In this document: positions 21,743-33,721 of the stretch, piece after piece
Numbering within the stretch: the first letter of the stretch is position 1
Layout of the letters: each line of letters opens with the position of its first letter
Source of the DNA: Fragilaria crotonensis
Lineage: Eukaryota > Bacillariophyta > Fragilariophyceae > Fragilariales > Fragilariaceae
Length of the DNA stretch: 64,000 nt
Assembly (NCBI GenBank): GCA_022925895.1
Contig: JAKSYS010000092.1
Location: 62,001-126,000 of the forward strand
Direction of reading: 5' to 3'
Program-made: the position numbers and the translations under genes
Notes under the pieces: model-generated
Seen by the model: only the letters and a program-made list of their open reading frames with translations
Databases searched by the model: none
What the model was told of the DNA's origin: nothing

Positions 21743-23521
21743 CGTTGCGTCTTTGTTGTGGTGTATATCGTCTGTTAAAGTTACGACGGATGTCTATTCT
21801 TCCAAATCAAACAGAGGTGACCCAATGTATGTCAATTTATGAGATGCGAGATGCACGATGGATAGGCTTTTGTTGCTGTACCACATGAAAATGGGTTCGG
21901 AACTGCTCAACATTTCCCGAAGTCCACCAATACACATGCTCATTAGACGCGTTTGATCTGCGGTCCTAAAGTATGTCATCTACGGTGTTGTAGAATCACT
22001 ATTCCAAGGGATTATTATCGTATATACAGGACATTCCATTATCACAACCGTCGTTCCGCCATAATGGTCCACAGCTGTGCATAAAGACATATATGTACAC
22101 GAACACAGATTATAGTCTTGCGTTGAGATTATTCTTTCCATCATTCATGAGGATGCTTTCAGTTGTGGCGCACAGTACAAAGTGCAAAGTACGAAGTCCG
22201 TAGGCAGTCCAAGATGAACATGTTATATATATTTCTCTATGTATAGCTGCGCAGGTCCTCAAAAGTGAATACCAAGCACAGCGAGTCTCCATAATTCATC
22301 TTTGCATGGGTTGTCGCAGTAGGAGCACCGCATGCAACAGTGGACATAGGAATAATGAAGAATTCAAAATGAACACATAACTAGTAGCAGGTTCTATAAT
22401 CAAATCTGGTTTGCATTCTACTGAATTGAATGAACCTCCAGGAAGATTTTGTATCTCGTCAAGCGTCATCCCTCCCTAACCCAATACTTGTACTATTCTT
22501 GGAAAGGCATGAAAGTCAATGTAAAGCAGTACATCATGCCATGCTAACATAGCATTAATCTGTTAAACTGTCCAATATCAACACTAAGCAAATGTGAAAC
22601 CAATTTCTTGAGTAGCATCTTTGCAAAGTAATTGCCAAGCATTGACATGGAAGAAGATGACCATTAAAAAGAGCATCAAAGGCAAAACTCAACACTGCCA
22701 TGATTGGCCTTTAATCTCGCAGCAAATGATTTAAGGCTACACAGCCTGTGACTACCTAGCTTGTGCATGATGTGTATAGTTGATAAGGTGCTGAGATACA
22801 CTCTTACATCTGGGTCTTGCATGTTTGGAACTGCGAGTCACTTAAATCTGGCTGGTTTGTAGTATGCAGCCTCCTGTGCGTGAGTCCAGAACAGACCAGT
22901 ATTTTCTCATGGAACTGTGGATAACAATTTCTTCCCAGCCAATTATGTATTTCAACTCCAGTGGTGCTCATCAAGTGCTGTCTTCATGTGCCCTAACTGT
23001 GGTGGGTAATGTTGAATATCTGGATCATAGGGGCTGTTTCCACTTCAAGCCATGAATGCCTGATTATTTCAGCGAGAAGCAGCAAACAGGGCAAATTCCC
23101 AAGGTTCCAATAATGCAACAAAGTTACTGAAGGCTTGATGTGTGCTTACGCCAGATTCTTATCGTCACGACATCAAAGTTTGTTAGTGCTTAATGCATCA
23201 AACACATTCTTGCAGCATGATCATAGTACTACTAGCTTAAGAATTGTTGGATCAACTCAAATGCTGATAGTAAGAGGATCCAATTGGTAAATGCCTATGG
23301 ACCAATTCATGAGCTGGATGACCTGTTGATTAAGGAAGCTTGCAATCAGCAAATGTGTTGTCGAAGAGTACAATGTCAATTCTACCCAAGTCTAGTCATC
23401 CCACTTGTGCTGCATCACAATGCTGACAGTTGCACAGCAAAACATATGGGGTACAATGCTGTCCCAGACAAATGCATTTTCATCCAATGATGGAACAAAA
23501 ATGCCATCATCATTTTGCTTT
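21743..23521. other. Long non-coding stretch, no gene recognised
   Basis: Promoter side of the tetraspan gene followed by AT-rich DNA. Frames are short and none shows a motif I recognise. Parts from about 22450 may be eroded transposon DNA, because a MULE arm fragment begins at 23522, but no boundary could be drawn. Confidence 0.4.
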
Positions 23522-23890
23522 GGCAGAAATTGCTATTGTACCTTATATCTATGCAAAAAATAGAGATAGTACGTGTACCCCCCTACTAATTGACAATAAT
23601 AGCATGCTTACTACTAGCTAGTATATCAATCACACGACCTGTTATCTTTTACCACAATCTGTAATACTACCACCTGTTATGATTTTCAATGGCATGACCT
23701 GTTTTCTTGTTGCCAATTTCAACTCCACACAAATGTTGAGGATACCATGTAATGTACTACAATTCCACCACATTGACATATGCCATCAAGGTATTGATCT
23801 CATGCATTGCTCAGTTTCAAAAATTGTTTCCAACTGAAAGAATATGGTGCATTAGTAGTCTGTTGACAAGCTTTGAAGTGATGGTAGGCA
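23522..23890 (+). mobile_element. Diverged fragment of a related MULE terminal repeat
   Basis: The sequence from GAAATTGCTATTGTACC onward aligns over about 350 bp with the left arm of the MULE at 15875. It shares ACAATAATAGCATGCT, GACCTGTTATC and GCCAATTTCAACTCCAC in the same order. Many substitutions and indels mark it as much older than the intact element. The matching right arm was not seen. Homology fades just before the left end (23906) of a Harbinger-type element that probably inserted into it. Confidence 0.75.
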
Positions 23891-24199
23891 AACGCAATGG
23901 AGTCAGGCGGTGTCCATTCAGGTTTTTTCAAATCCAAGTTTCCAAGTTTCCAAGGGCGCATAACCAATTAAATTAGGGTTCGATTTTTACTTGGTCCGAG
24001 TTGTGTCCATTCGGAAAAAAGGAAATCGAAGTTCCAAACTTCCAAGGTTGACCGTCGTTGTGACGCACGAAGCGGTAAATTAGCTTGTGTGCCATCATGA
24101 CAATCTTTTTGTCTCGACGATTGAGTGCACATCCTTCAAGAGCAACAATGACCGCAAGACGCCTACAACTACTATCATTCACAAGTACAAATTTGCATC

Positions 24200-24529
24200 G
24201 AATGCACGTTTGGAATCCTCACGCACAGATGGGGAATTCTACGCAGTGCAATGCCTATGAATGTGAGTGTTGGAAAGACAATCGCCCTTGTGGTTGCTCT
24301 TTCTAAATTGCACAATTTTTGTATTGTCGAAGCAAACGACACAGTTGTTCTGCCTGCCACTGAGAGGGATGAGTGGCATAATGAGGTAAATGGTGCTGTG
24401 CCATTGGTCCGCCAAACTGAACATCCTGATTCTGATGGCATTGCCCTTCGACAGCTACTCAATGGTGGCTTCCATTTTGATGACGTGGGCAACAATGGTC
24501 ATTACAAAAGGCAACGACGTTATAACTAG
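24200..24529 (+). pseudogene. Harbinger (DDE_4) transposase, C-terminal remnant
   Basis: The frame reads CTFGILTHRWGILRSAMP, then ALVVALSKLHNFCIVEAND, the typical end of PIF/Harbinger transposases where an FGxL/WxIL stretch precedes the LHNFCI motif. It ends with a basic tail and stop at 24529. The catalytic acidic residues and N-terminus are missing from the element, so this is a truncated copy. Confidence 0.75.
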
Positions 24530-24720
24530 ATGTCGGCAACAGCGGGTACACCACTACCAAGGGATATGCATCATCCTTTGTAGCTTCTGCTGCTGGCCTA
24601 ATGCAACCATCACATCAACAACTAGTATCTCGGTAATTGTTAGAAAGAAATTTGCAATAAGAATCATTACTCGTTCTTTATACAACAACATTCTTACAGC
24701 ATTACCTCTTTAGTTATTCA

Positions 24721-26143
24721 TCAACACAATGAATACTGCAGCATTGAACTAGTACTATCTAGTACAGCTCGTATCTCTTCCTCAAGTAGACATCCTTCAC
24801 TAATGCTAAACTCTGACAGCCTGGCGCTGTTTTCATCAGTTGGATCAAGATCTGCATTCGACTTGCAGCACTTCCTTGCTAAATCAAGTAACTCTGCCCT
24901 CCAACGAAAAACTCGGTCACGACATAGCTCTCTTGTTGTTCGGGATGTCTCTCGTAGTTGATCCAACTCCTGTTCGTGACGTCGTTCCTCGCCTCGATCG
25001 AATACCAGCTGTCGCTGACATTCGGCCAGTTCTTTGATTGATTGCACAAGAGGCAACAAGGACGATTCATCCGTGACATCGTGGCGGCGTTTGCGAGCAC
25101 GACTGCTGCCAACCATGCTGTCAGTAGTTGTACTTGGGGCGCAGGAAGCATTGGATGCACTTACACTGTTACTCAAGCGTTGGAGCAAAGATTGCAGTAA
25201 CTGGTGCGTATCTGCTACTACCCAGAAGTATAACAGATAAGGGGGTCGACCATTGAGAAATGATGCTCGGCTTTGGAGAGCGCGAGCTGGTCGTCCAACA
25301 AGAGACCCAATGCAGTCGCGCTGTGGCAATTCATGATCATCATCATCATCGCCAAGAGTACTAGCAGCTCCTAGCATTGATCTGTTGTCTTCCTCCTCAG
25401 CATCCATTCCGCCCTCTTCTTGCCCACTCTGTTCCCATCGAGTGATGATTCTTAGAAGATCAGATTGCATTGAAGGAAAGACATCTTCTATTCGCTGAGG
25501 TGTCGCTGGACACAGTCCTTCCACTTGTTCACATGAACAAATGGTGCAACTCTGGAAATTGGAATGACATTCGGAAGCAGGTGCGACAGGATTGAAGTCA
25601 GGACTGTTCCATATGTCCGAAATTACTTCAAATACAGTTTGTGGTCTGTTGTCAAAGCAGCAGGAGTACAAGAGTTAGTGAAAGCCGATCATGAGCAGGA
25701 CAAGAAGCAAAGCCACAGCAGCCTTTCTTGACGTACCTATTTTCGCTATTACGTGCATCTATCTCGTGTCGACTTCGTGTATTTGCTCTGTCAAGAAAGA
25801 GGGACTTCACATCATCACGCATTAGAAACATTATGATTCGGAGATACGGGATTGAGCCTCGCCAGTTGCGTCCACTCCTAAAGCCATTCGTCATTACCGT
25901 GGATGCTTCTGGAGGTGCTGGTGCCGACTGGGCTCTCGTCAAAACATCTTGAACTCTTCTCAATTCCTTAGTGAGGAATGCAATACTATCTGCTGCTTTA
26001 CAAATTGGATTGCGTTCAAGCCAGTCCGAGATCTGTTGCCTCGTCCAGTTACTTGGACGTGGCATCGGTAGTATGTTGTAAATTTCGGAACGACGAGTAA
26101 TTTCCTTCACAAAGTCATTGTTCCTTGGGCTTGGGCGAAGCAA
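24721..26143 (-). CDS. Harbinger-element accessory protein (coiled-coil, function unknown)
   Basis: There are two exons on the minus strand: about 26143-25734 and 25645-24721, joined by a GTACGT...ACAG intron that keeps the frame (SENR|PQTVFEV). The first exon holds PRPSNWTRQQISDWLERNP, a short W-containing helical motif that might bind DNA. The second carries an acidic region (EEEDNRS...DDDDDHE), a basic patch (SSRARKRRHD) that looks like a nuclear signal, and a Glu/Arg-rich helix (RGEERRHEQELDQLRE) likely to form a coiled coil. PIF/Harbinger elements normally carry a second DNA-binding/nuclear-import protein beside the transposase, and this sits in that position. No family was recognised. 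The 5' end may include the glutamine-tract frame (26300-26719). Confidence 0.55.
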
Positions 26144-26299
26144 ATTCTTGGGAAGCAGTGACCACGGCTCTTGCTCAAGAGAAAAGAGAGGCCCATTGTT
26201 GCCTTTTAAACCAATTGATTAAAGGTAAAGCACCTTCTTTTCATTTCCCAAATCCTGGTAGATTTGCTCACACTGACACAACGCTTTGCCTTGTTCTTC

Positions 26300-26719
<420 letters not shown>

Positions 26720-27092
26720 TCTGAGGACAAGCTTCCATCCGTGTTGCGATCAGCATAAGATCAACATGAATGGACAAGCTTGTGAGCATGAAAAGCAGGA
26801 TAGTAATCGAGAACATCACAAGGAACATTGTTTATTGCGTACGTACTACGTTTGAAGACGATCTTCTCAAGTCCGTGCATCACTGCAGAATGAGAGGTCC
26901 AAGACGTATTACTTTAACAGGTTATGAAACTTGGATATCCAAAACTTGGCTAAAAAAGTCTCGTTAACTTGGATTTCCAAGTTAACGAAAGATGAGTCCC
27001 ACAAAACCCTAAATCCAAGTTGAATCATGAGTCAACTAGTTCCAGCACTTGGAAACTTGGATGTGAAAAAAACCCGAATGGACACCACCTCA

Positions 27093-27269
27093 ACATATCA
27101 AATCACTGGAATGTAAATTCAAAGTAGCGCACACCAGGGTGCGTCATTAATACATAGTAGTGTGATGTGTGATGCCATTGCAAAAACGACTACACCCTAG
27201 AAGTAGCGTAGCACCGTCGGTATAAAAAGACACAAAAAATGCCGAAAATAGGTTCTGTACCACCCTAGT
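27093..27269. other. Short unassigned stretch after the Harbinger-type element
   Basis: Contains a few short repeats (GTAGCG, ACCCTAG). No gene or element boundary recognised. Confidence 0.3.
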
Positions 27270-28440
27270 TGGTGTCCGTGGACAAAAAACAGCGTGACGG
27301 GCCGGAATGCTCTAACATTTCTTTGGCAGCCACAATGACCCATCACAGCCAGAAATCATGGCGCTCTGAGTACACAAGAAGTACAGTTTCACTGGCCACA
27401 TCTGTTATTGAAGATATGTTGATAATCCACAATCACAGTTCACTTTCCCCAAGGATTTCAAGATCATCACCACACCAAGACTTCAAGGACTACTCACACC
27501 AGATCCTCTCAATGGTGGTTTTGTCCTGGTTGTTGCAAAGGATGCAAGTCACGCGGCATGTCCCGACTCCTTCACAGCTCTCCACCATGCCCTTCCGTCA
27601 TGTGTCCCTGAAAAAACAGAAAGGCTCGTTTGGAATGCTCAATGTGTCTTGAGGAAGCACGTGACCCAACAAAAAAAAATGCATTGCATCCCTCAGGCAG
27701 CTTTTTTGGTTGTGGCACACCTCAATCACACCCTGGTGGAGTGAATGGTATCTTTTGGTACCTGAAATCCACAAAGAAGCGAGATGGTCATGATTCTCAT
27801 GCCAGGTAGGGACCAAGGCTTGACTTTGATATTGTTGATCTGATTTTCAAAGGTCTGATTCCAGTTCAAGGCAAACAGGATCCACTAAGTGTCAAGTCTT
27901 AAGTCTTGTACAGGGTACATCATCACTTGTGGGGATGCATTTTCATGTGGTAGGCTTCTGTGCTGGGGACAACAGGCATTGAGCACTGTGGAAGTGGATT
28001 ACGTTGCTTGGAGCTGATTCATGCAGGATTTGATACCAATCTGTGAAGTTTGAGGGAGATTATGACCATTGTGTTCGAGGTGCTGGAACCTACAATCACG
28101 TATCATTCGCTTGTTTTTCCACAGCTTCTGATGGCACCAACCGGATGACACGTCATGATATTCCTCAATCGACCGCCGTCGTTGAGGGCATCGATGCCTG
28201 CTGGAAGTTTGCTTGTCGCGTGCCCAAGTTCACTCCTTGTACTAAGCACATCAGAATATCCAGCTACTGGCTTTACCCTCAAGCCAAGTGATTGGAGATG
28301 CAAAATGAGAGTATCAACTTGAAGGTATAGTTGGGTGATCAGCTCACCAAGTGCTTGCCAGTTGATGCATTTTGCACTGTTCCTTAAAAGTGGTTGATGG
28401 GTTGGTGGGTTTTGCAGTCAAGGGAGAGTCAGAGAACAAG
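27270..28440 (+). mobile_element. Eroded Copia-type retroelement fossil
   Basis: Weak matches to the 3' half of Ty1/Copia polyproteins occur in order, the clearest being an RNase H end-like segment with CTKHIRI and GDQLTKCLPVD around 28200-28380. The element is heavily broken and its ends were not found. It looks old. Confidence 0.45.
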
Positions 28441-29502
28441 GTTAATCGTGTGCCAAAGCTCCATTGATACGCAACAGCGTCAGGTCGTACTTTGATCTTC
28501 AGGGTTCATGCGTCACAGTTAGAGAATTGCTCACACTATTTGATCGAGAAGTTATCTGACCGATTTTTATTTACATCTTTGTCAGTTCTATCAGAAAGAC
28601 TGGACGACCTGGATGCATCCTCGTTCAAAGAAGTTGGAGCTTATCGTTGTCAGTATGCTGACTCTCCATGCATTCACTCCCCAACACACTCTGCTGCTGA
28701 ATGGCATGCCCATGACAAGACAGTCTCCACACTCAGCACTCAACTATCCGACGTTACCAAAAGTACCAAAAAGATCACAACCATCAGGGGACCATGCTCA
28801 AGGGGATGATGCTAATTTACTGTTCTTTTATGTCACGGGACAAACGTGCAAGCGCTCACGCTATTCCATTTTGGTCCATTGACGGAAATGTGGAAAAAAC
28901 AATGAGGTTCATTATTTCAACCAGCAGTCCACTTCCGAGTATACATTTCACTCCCCACAAAACACGTACTTAACCGCGCATCCTCCATCGACAAGCAGAG
29001 CACTTCATTTCAGCTCACGGGTTCACAACTTCCGAAGCTGCTACAGGCGTAATCTTCCACTGTTCTGGATCTGTCTTCAAAAACAGCTCCAGGTCGAGAA
29101 CAGGAAAACGTGTAGAGGGTAGTATTTTTTTGAATCCCCAGCAGCCAACAGTATTCAACAAATTCTGCTTTCCAGGTGCGACGGCAAGCCCACTCAAGCA
29201 GAGCTGCAACTTTATTGCCGTGAACGGCGAGCAGCAATAACAACAGCCTCAAACCTGGACTCGTGCGATGCTAGGAGTGGAGCAAACCTTGCCTGGTACC
29301 AGGCCAAGCTGATCGCTCCTCCACTGAGTGCAACCACTCTCGAAGAAAAAATTTGATAGCGACTTGCTAATCCTGAATTTTCAGAACAAACTTGAAAAGG
29401 TCTTACCACAATGACACTATCATGTGCCGCAGGGATGCGATGTGCGAGAGGCAAGTGTCATCAATACAGCCCACATTGGTGAGGGTGCATTCGTATGATC
29501 CT
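28441..29502. other. Non-coding stretch downstream of the methyltransferase-like gene
   Basis: Only short frames without recognisable motifs. The part near 29000-29500 is the 3' flank of the minus-strand gene. Confidence 0.4.
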
Positions 29503-30732
29503 CTACACCCAAAATGAGCGGCGACTCCCTTCTGACGCAGACTATGGAAGAGCTGCATCGAATCGGCAATGGTGCCGTACATTGTGCTCTTCCAACTTGT
29601 GGCGATTTCCTTCATAAGACATGATGTTCGAAGTAAAAGTGGTCTACCAATCCTCCGTGAAGTCGTGGATCGTTAAGCAGTTGTAGAGCCAACGTCATTT
29701 CAAGTTCGCTGCTGTCAATGTCAAGTTTAACCACAATCAAATCGTCTTCGTTGTAGTTCTTCAACAGCATCCGAAAGGGGTTCATTTGACTGTCAGGGTC
29801 ACCGCTCACGCCGACATTGATCCAATGAAATGCTGCTTGCATGTCCTCGGGGACTAATCGGAATACATCATCTGGGTATTGTGGTGTGACTTCATAGGCG
29901 TACACGTGATCGAATGGAAAGCCAAATCGACGGTAGAGTGATGTCAAATACAAGGCGGGGGAACTTCGATCATCGGTATCATGAAACGAAAGGGACGCAC
30001 CCATGTCCACCAACACGGTGCGAGAAGTTTTCTTGAGTTGCCGGCACATGTGACCAAAGTCGTGTACCATGTACTGGAGGTCAAATATCAAAGTGGCATC
30101 TTGACAAAATCCGGGGTGACGCATGGGTGGGAAAAGGGGCTCGATGTATCCCACAGAACGAGAACGAGACAGCTGTTTGCTATCCTTGAAATATCCTCCG
30201 AGGAGACCACGAGCTGGATCGAGTTCAACTTGTTGACAGACTTCATCCCTGTTCGCCTCGTCGTTGGAAAAGAGAGTGCTAGATCTGCAACGGGTTTGAA
30301 TCTATCGACCTTTTTCTGATGCTCTTTCAACTCATATTTGAAAGTATTAGCAATGGTGTACATAGGATTCTCCCTATTGAGCCATACATCACAACCAGAC
30401 GGAATTTTGCTTCGATCCCTTAATGCTGTCCAGTTTGTCATGGAATTCACTTCATTGAAAAACTCGCTATATCCTCGTCCGGAGAATGGGGCAAACCCTT
30501 CAAAAGGCACATTGTATCCGAGAGCTCCAGCATTCCTCATTAGATAGGTTTCTAGCCCCGCAGGAGAATAGGCATTCTTCAATCCCTCGTTGGCGTCTCG
30601 TTCCTTTCACGCTGTAGTAGTAGTAGCGTTACCAAGGCTGATGTTCATGATGACAAGAGTGCACAGCAACCCACAAACAATCCTGTGCAACAACGACGAG
30701 TGCCTCAATCGTTTCACGGGTCCAATCAGCAT
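29503..30732 (-). pseudogene. Methyltransferase-like (FkbM-type) type II membrane protein, decayed
   Basis: Coding similarity begins at ATG 30732 with a basic N-terminus and a hydrophobic anchor (RIVCGLLCTLVIM), so a Golgi/ER type II protein is likely. An in-frame TGA follows near 30603. After it come GLETYLMRNAGALGYNVPF and, past a probable 77-bp intron (30361-30285, GTACAC...GCAG), a SAM-methyltransferase-like core: VLVDMGASLSFH (strand with the G-rich turn), EVTPQYPDDVF, VVKLDIDSSELEM and VDHFYFEHHV. The last segment (MKEIATSWKSTMYGTIADS) is out of frame by one base at 29620, and a T-run one base short near 29508 hides the probable end HFWV-stop. With one nonsense codon and two small indels it is probably a pseudogene, or the sequence has consensus errors. 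The FkbM assignment is tentative. Confidence 0.6.
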
Positions 30733-30782
30733 ATTTCGTCTTTTCGCTACCGCGTTGTCGTTGGATTGTTGATGCTAGCGAT

Positions 30783-31107
30783 TGGTGCGATGGGTGTGAT
30801 GGGTGTGATGGGTGTGATGGGTGTGATGGGTGTGATGGGTGTGATGGGTGTGATGGGTGTGATGGGTGTGATGGGTGTGATGGGTGTGATGGGTGTGATG
30901 GGTGTGGTGGGTGTGGTGGGTGTGGTGGGTGTGGTGGGTGTGATGGGTGTGATGGGTGTGATGGGTGTGATGGGTGTGATGGGTGTGATGGGTGCGATGG
31001 GTGCGATGGGTGCGATGGGTGCGATGGGTGCGATGGGTGCGATGGGTGCGATGGGTGCGATGGGTGCGATGGGTGCGATGGGTGCGATGGGTGCAATGGG
31101 TGTGAGC
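30783..31107. repeat. 9-bp minisatellite (GGGTGYGAT)n
   Basis: About 36 tandem copies of a 9-bp unit. The variants occur in blocks: GTGATGGGT, a block of four GTGGTGGGT, GTGATGGGT again, then about 14 GCGATGGGT. Because the unit is a multiple of three without stops, several frames on both strands stay open (for example His-Pro-Ser repeats), and these are not counted as genes. Confidence 0.95.
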
Positions 31108-31764
31108 ATGGGTTCGATGGCTGCGATGCGTCATGTCGGGTGTCATCGTCCATCAATTCTAGTTGTATACTGCAGTACTGGACTCTATCATACGTACGGC
31201 TGACGGTAGTCAGTCCGCCCACTCGATCGATTCACACATGGGCGGCAAAACGATTAGTCCTCTTGTACTCGCATGTACTTCATTCGCTCCGTTATTCGCA
31301 CAACTATGATGCCACCCGACTGAAAAGAAGGCGGTTTATCGCAAGAAGCTCAAAATATCCTCGAGTTAACGCTAACGAGAGACGCGCCCAAATCATCAAA
31401 AAAGTCGCAATCTTTAACATCCATCCTAGTTCTCCTCTGTCTCTGCTCATTTCAAACAAAGCTGCTGGTGCTCGGAAAAGTCACCAGCAGCACCATCAAC
31501 AACAACCTCAAGGATCTTTCGGGAAGTGGCCTCCGAGGAGGTCACTTTCAGCGTGGTCTTGATGTTGGTGAGTTGACTACAGAAGCCGCAATTGTCTCAT
31601 TGTCGATTCAAGAGACCGTGATGCGCAGGAGGTTGGAGGGTGCATTCCAGACTTGTGGCGATACTGGAACAGTATGTCTCTCCTCAGAAAAGTGTGTCAA
31701 CCTCGTGGATGCAGCAGGTATGGGTTTCATGGGGGCAGTCCTACCACGCCATATTTCAGGTACT
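31108..31764. other. Intergenic, downstream of pseudouridine synthase
   Basis: No gene is supported with confidence. A plus-strand frame from 31468 runs on into the pseudouridine synthase as antisense and shows no recognisable domain. Confidence 0.4.
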
Positions 31765-33015
31765 TTATCGCATCAAGCCTGCAGTCACAACCTCCTGCCA
31801 CCAATCTGGAATCGGAGCCTGAACATCGATTCCAAAGTCAGGAATAACGAGCGACTCGGCATGCAAGCAGAATTTCCGTTCCGCGCGCAATCGGTGCAGT
31901 ATTGGCGATTTCACTTGGAACAGAATTGCTTCTCCGCCGTACAGAGGATCAAGAAGAATCGGGGTCTTCAAGCCTTTGGAGCAATGCAGTCTCACTTGAT
32001 GCTTCCTCCCTTGTGTCGTCACGATCCGCAATCTTGCCACAAGAGGTGACACGTGCTCTTCCACCACATAAGACGAGGTGGCCGGTCGGCCTTGAATCGG
32101 AAGCGTCACCACTCCTTGGTCCGATAGCGGGTAGTTGGTGCTGTTGACCGAGTGGACGAGAGCTTGGTATAATTTTTGTACCTTACGGAGGAAAAAGTGA
32201 GATACAAGCAACGCGTGACATTCGTTCGTCTTGGCGAGCACAAGACAACCAGAGGTTCCGCGGTCGATTCGATGCACCATGCCGCGTCCTTCTTCATTCA
32301 ACGAGGATAATACTACTCCATTAGCAAGGAGACATTCTTCGAGGCTAAAATTCTCATCGCCTCGTGAAAGATTCATCGCTGAATGACAACAGATCATCCC
32401 ACTTGGCTTGGAGAGCACAACATATTCGGCCGAGTCACGGAGCAGTCTGACTCCGTAGCGGCTTTCCAACTCGTCCCAATTCGGTGCCTTCGTTGCGAAC
32501 TCCGATAGATCATTTGTTGTGTAGAGATTCGTCGCGCGATTCAAGAAAGACTTTGCCCTTTGAGAGTCGTGCTTGATCGTAGCAGTGTATGCCAAACACA
32601 AGGCAACCAAATCAGGTTTGAAAAAGTCATTCAACTCATCATAGGCAAACATAATATTGGAGGCAAGTTCACTTCCAGTCTGTGGGTGTTGCATAGTACA
32701 ACACGACCCAATCATTGCATTCAACACTCCGGACGCCATCCCCTTGTTCCCTCGCGACGCGTCGAGAGCGGCATGCACCATTGTCGTTGCCGTCTGATAA
32801 GAACAATCCTCAGAGATGGGAGATATTGTACTCCACATTTGCTGCTGCTGTTGTAAAACACCGATTGTTCCACCTTCTCGGTACGCCTGTCGCAGCGCCC
32901 TGGACAGGTTCGCAACATCGTAACTGTAACTCAAAGCAAACGTCTCCCTGTATCGACGAGAAACAAGCATCAAGGACAAAATCAGAATAGAGGAAACCAT
33001 AACCTTGCCAAGCAT
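31765..33015 (-). CDS. RluA-family RNA pseudouridine synthase, probably organellar
   Basis: This 416-residue protein converts uridine to pseudouridine in rRNA or tRNA. The catalytic domain spans about residues 190-400: YVVLSKPSG (motif I), then MVHRIDRGTSGCLVLAKT (motif II) with the catalytic aspartate D251, then KLYQALV and TTQGRKHQVRLHC (motif III region). The N-terminus (MLGKVMVSSILILSLMLVS, then RRYRETFALS) is a signal-peptide-like hydrophobic leader followed by a basic segment. That fits a secondary-plastid bipartite presequence with a TFA|L type cleavage site, or ER entry. Residues about 60-180 are helical with a PPR/TPR-like feel (MVHAALDASRGNKGMASGVLNAMI), which may aid RNA recognition. 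Intronless and intact. Confidence 0.85.
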   Translation of the reverse strand: MLGKVMVSSILILSLMLVSRRYRETFALSYSYDVANLSRALRQAYREGGTIGVLQQQQQMWSTISPISEDCSYQTATTMVHAALDASRGNKGMASGVLNAMIGSCCTMQHPQTGSELASNIMFAYDELNDFFKPDLVALCLAYTATIKHDSQRAKSFLNRATNLYTTNDLSEFATKAPNWDELESRYGVRLLRDSAEYVVLSKPSGMICCHSAMNLSRGDENFSLEECLLANGVVLSSLNEEGRGMVHRIDRGTSGCLVLAKTNECHALLVSHFFLRKVQKLYQALVHSVNSTNYPLSDQGVVTLPIQGRPATSSYVVEEHVSPLVARLRIVTTQGRKHQVRLHCSKGLKTPILLDPLYGGEAILFQVKSPILHRLRAERKFCLHAESLVIPDFGIDVQAPIPDWWQEVVTAGLMR

Positions 33016-33352
33016 GATATTTCACCATTTACTGCTTTCATCCGACACCGACACATTCCACACCGACTCACAATCACGAAATGACAAGACGGCTTGAACA
33101 ATTGAACGTTGTTGAAGGACGAAAGGTTGAAAGAACTGTCCAACACGGCATGTGTGCATTACTCAGTACCTGGTACACGAAGACTGCAAGTTGTACATGT
33201 ACAGTACTTGTACTGCAGGTCGTACCCGATAACGTACGATCTTGTGCAGGTATGCATATGTCATACACTAGTAGAGACTACTAGTAGAGAGTATGGGGAT
33301 CTTGGGGATGGTTGACTGAGAACACTTCACTGCACAAGAATAATGTGTGTAT
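33016..33352. other. Intergenic, pseudouridine synthase promoter side
   Basis: No gene. Contains GTAC/CTAGTAG palindromes. The 8-bp target duplication of the adjacent MITE begins at 33353. Confidence 0.5.
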
Positions 33353-33360
33353 CATATAGC

Positions 33361-33713
33361 CAGGGGTGATTTTTTTAGGCGGGCGCCTAAAAAATCAGCA
33401 TGATCGCCTAAATTCCACTTCGACAAAGCGCCTAAATTAAACGAAAATATAGATATACAAGCTGTATATATATTTATATACAGTAAACAGTACGACTATA
33501 AACAGTAGCCGGTACCAGTAGGACGATACATTAGTTGTACAGTAGTACTGTCGTGATCCTTTGTCTTGATTTTAGTACTGGCACTATGACACTGTACTGT
33601 AACCCTAACCCCTAACCCCAGCGCCTAAATTAGACTTCGACAAAGCGCCTAAATTTGCGAGTTTTAGGCGCTCGTAGGCGCGCCGGCCAGATCGCCTAAA
33701 AAAATCAGCCCTG
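33361..33713. mobile_element. hAT-type MITE (353 bp)
   Basis: Terminal inverted repeats CAGGGGTGATTTTTTTAGGCG and CGCCTAAAAAAATCAGCCCTG are flanked by a perfect 8-bp duplication CATATAGC (33353-33360 and 33714-33721). CAGGG ends with an 8-bp duplication are the hAT signature. GCGCCTAAA recurs at least five times near both ends, as hAT subterminal binding sites do. No coding capacity. Near 33600-33621 it contains telomere-like CCCTAACCCCTAACCCC. Confidence 0.9.
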
Positions 33714-33721
33714 CATATAGC

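Noticed and set aside
30780-31110. CRISPR-like array
   Set aside because: The units are contiguous 9-mers without spacers; a eukaryotic minisatellite.
30629-31222. 197-codon minus-strand frame with His-Pro-Ser repeats
   Set aside because: It is the 9-bp minisatellite read as codons; several frames there are open and no flanking domain supports a gene.
31468-32049. Plus-strand 193-codon frame
   Set aside because: Its 3' half is antisense to the conserved pseudouridine synthase and no domain is recognisable.
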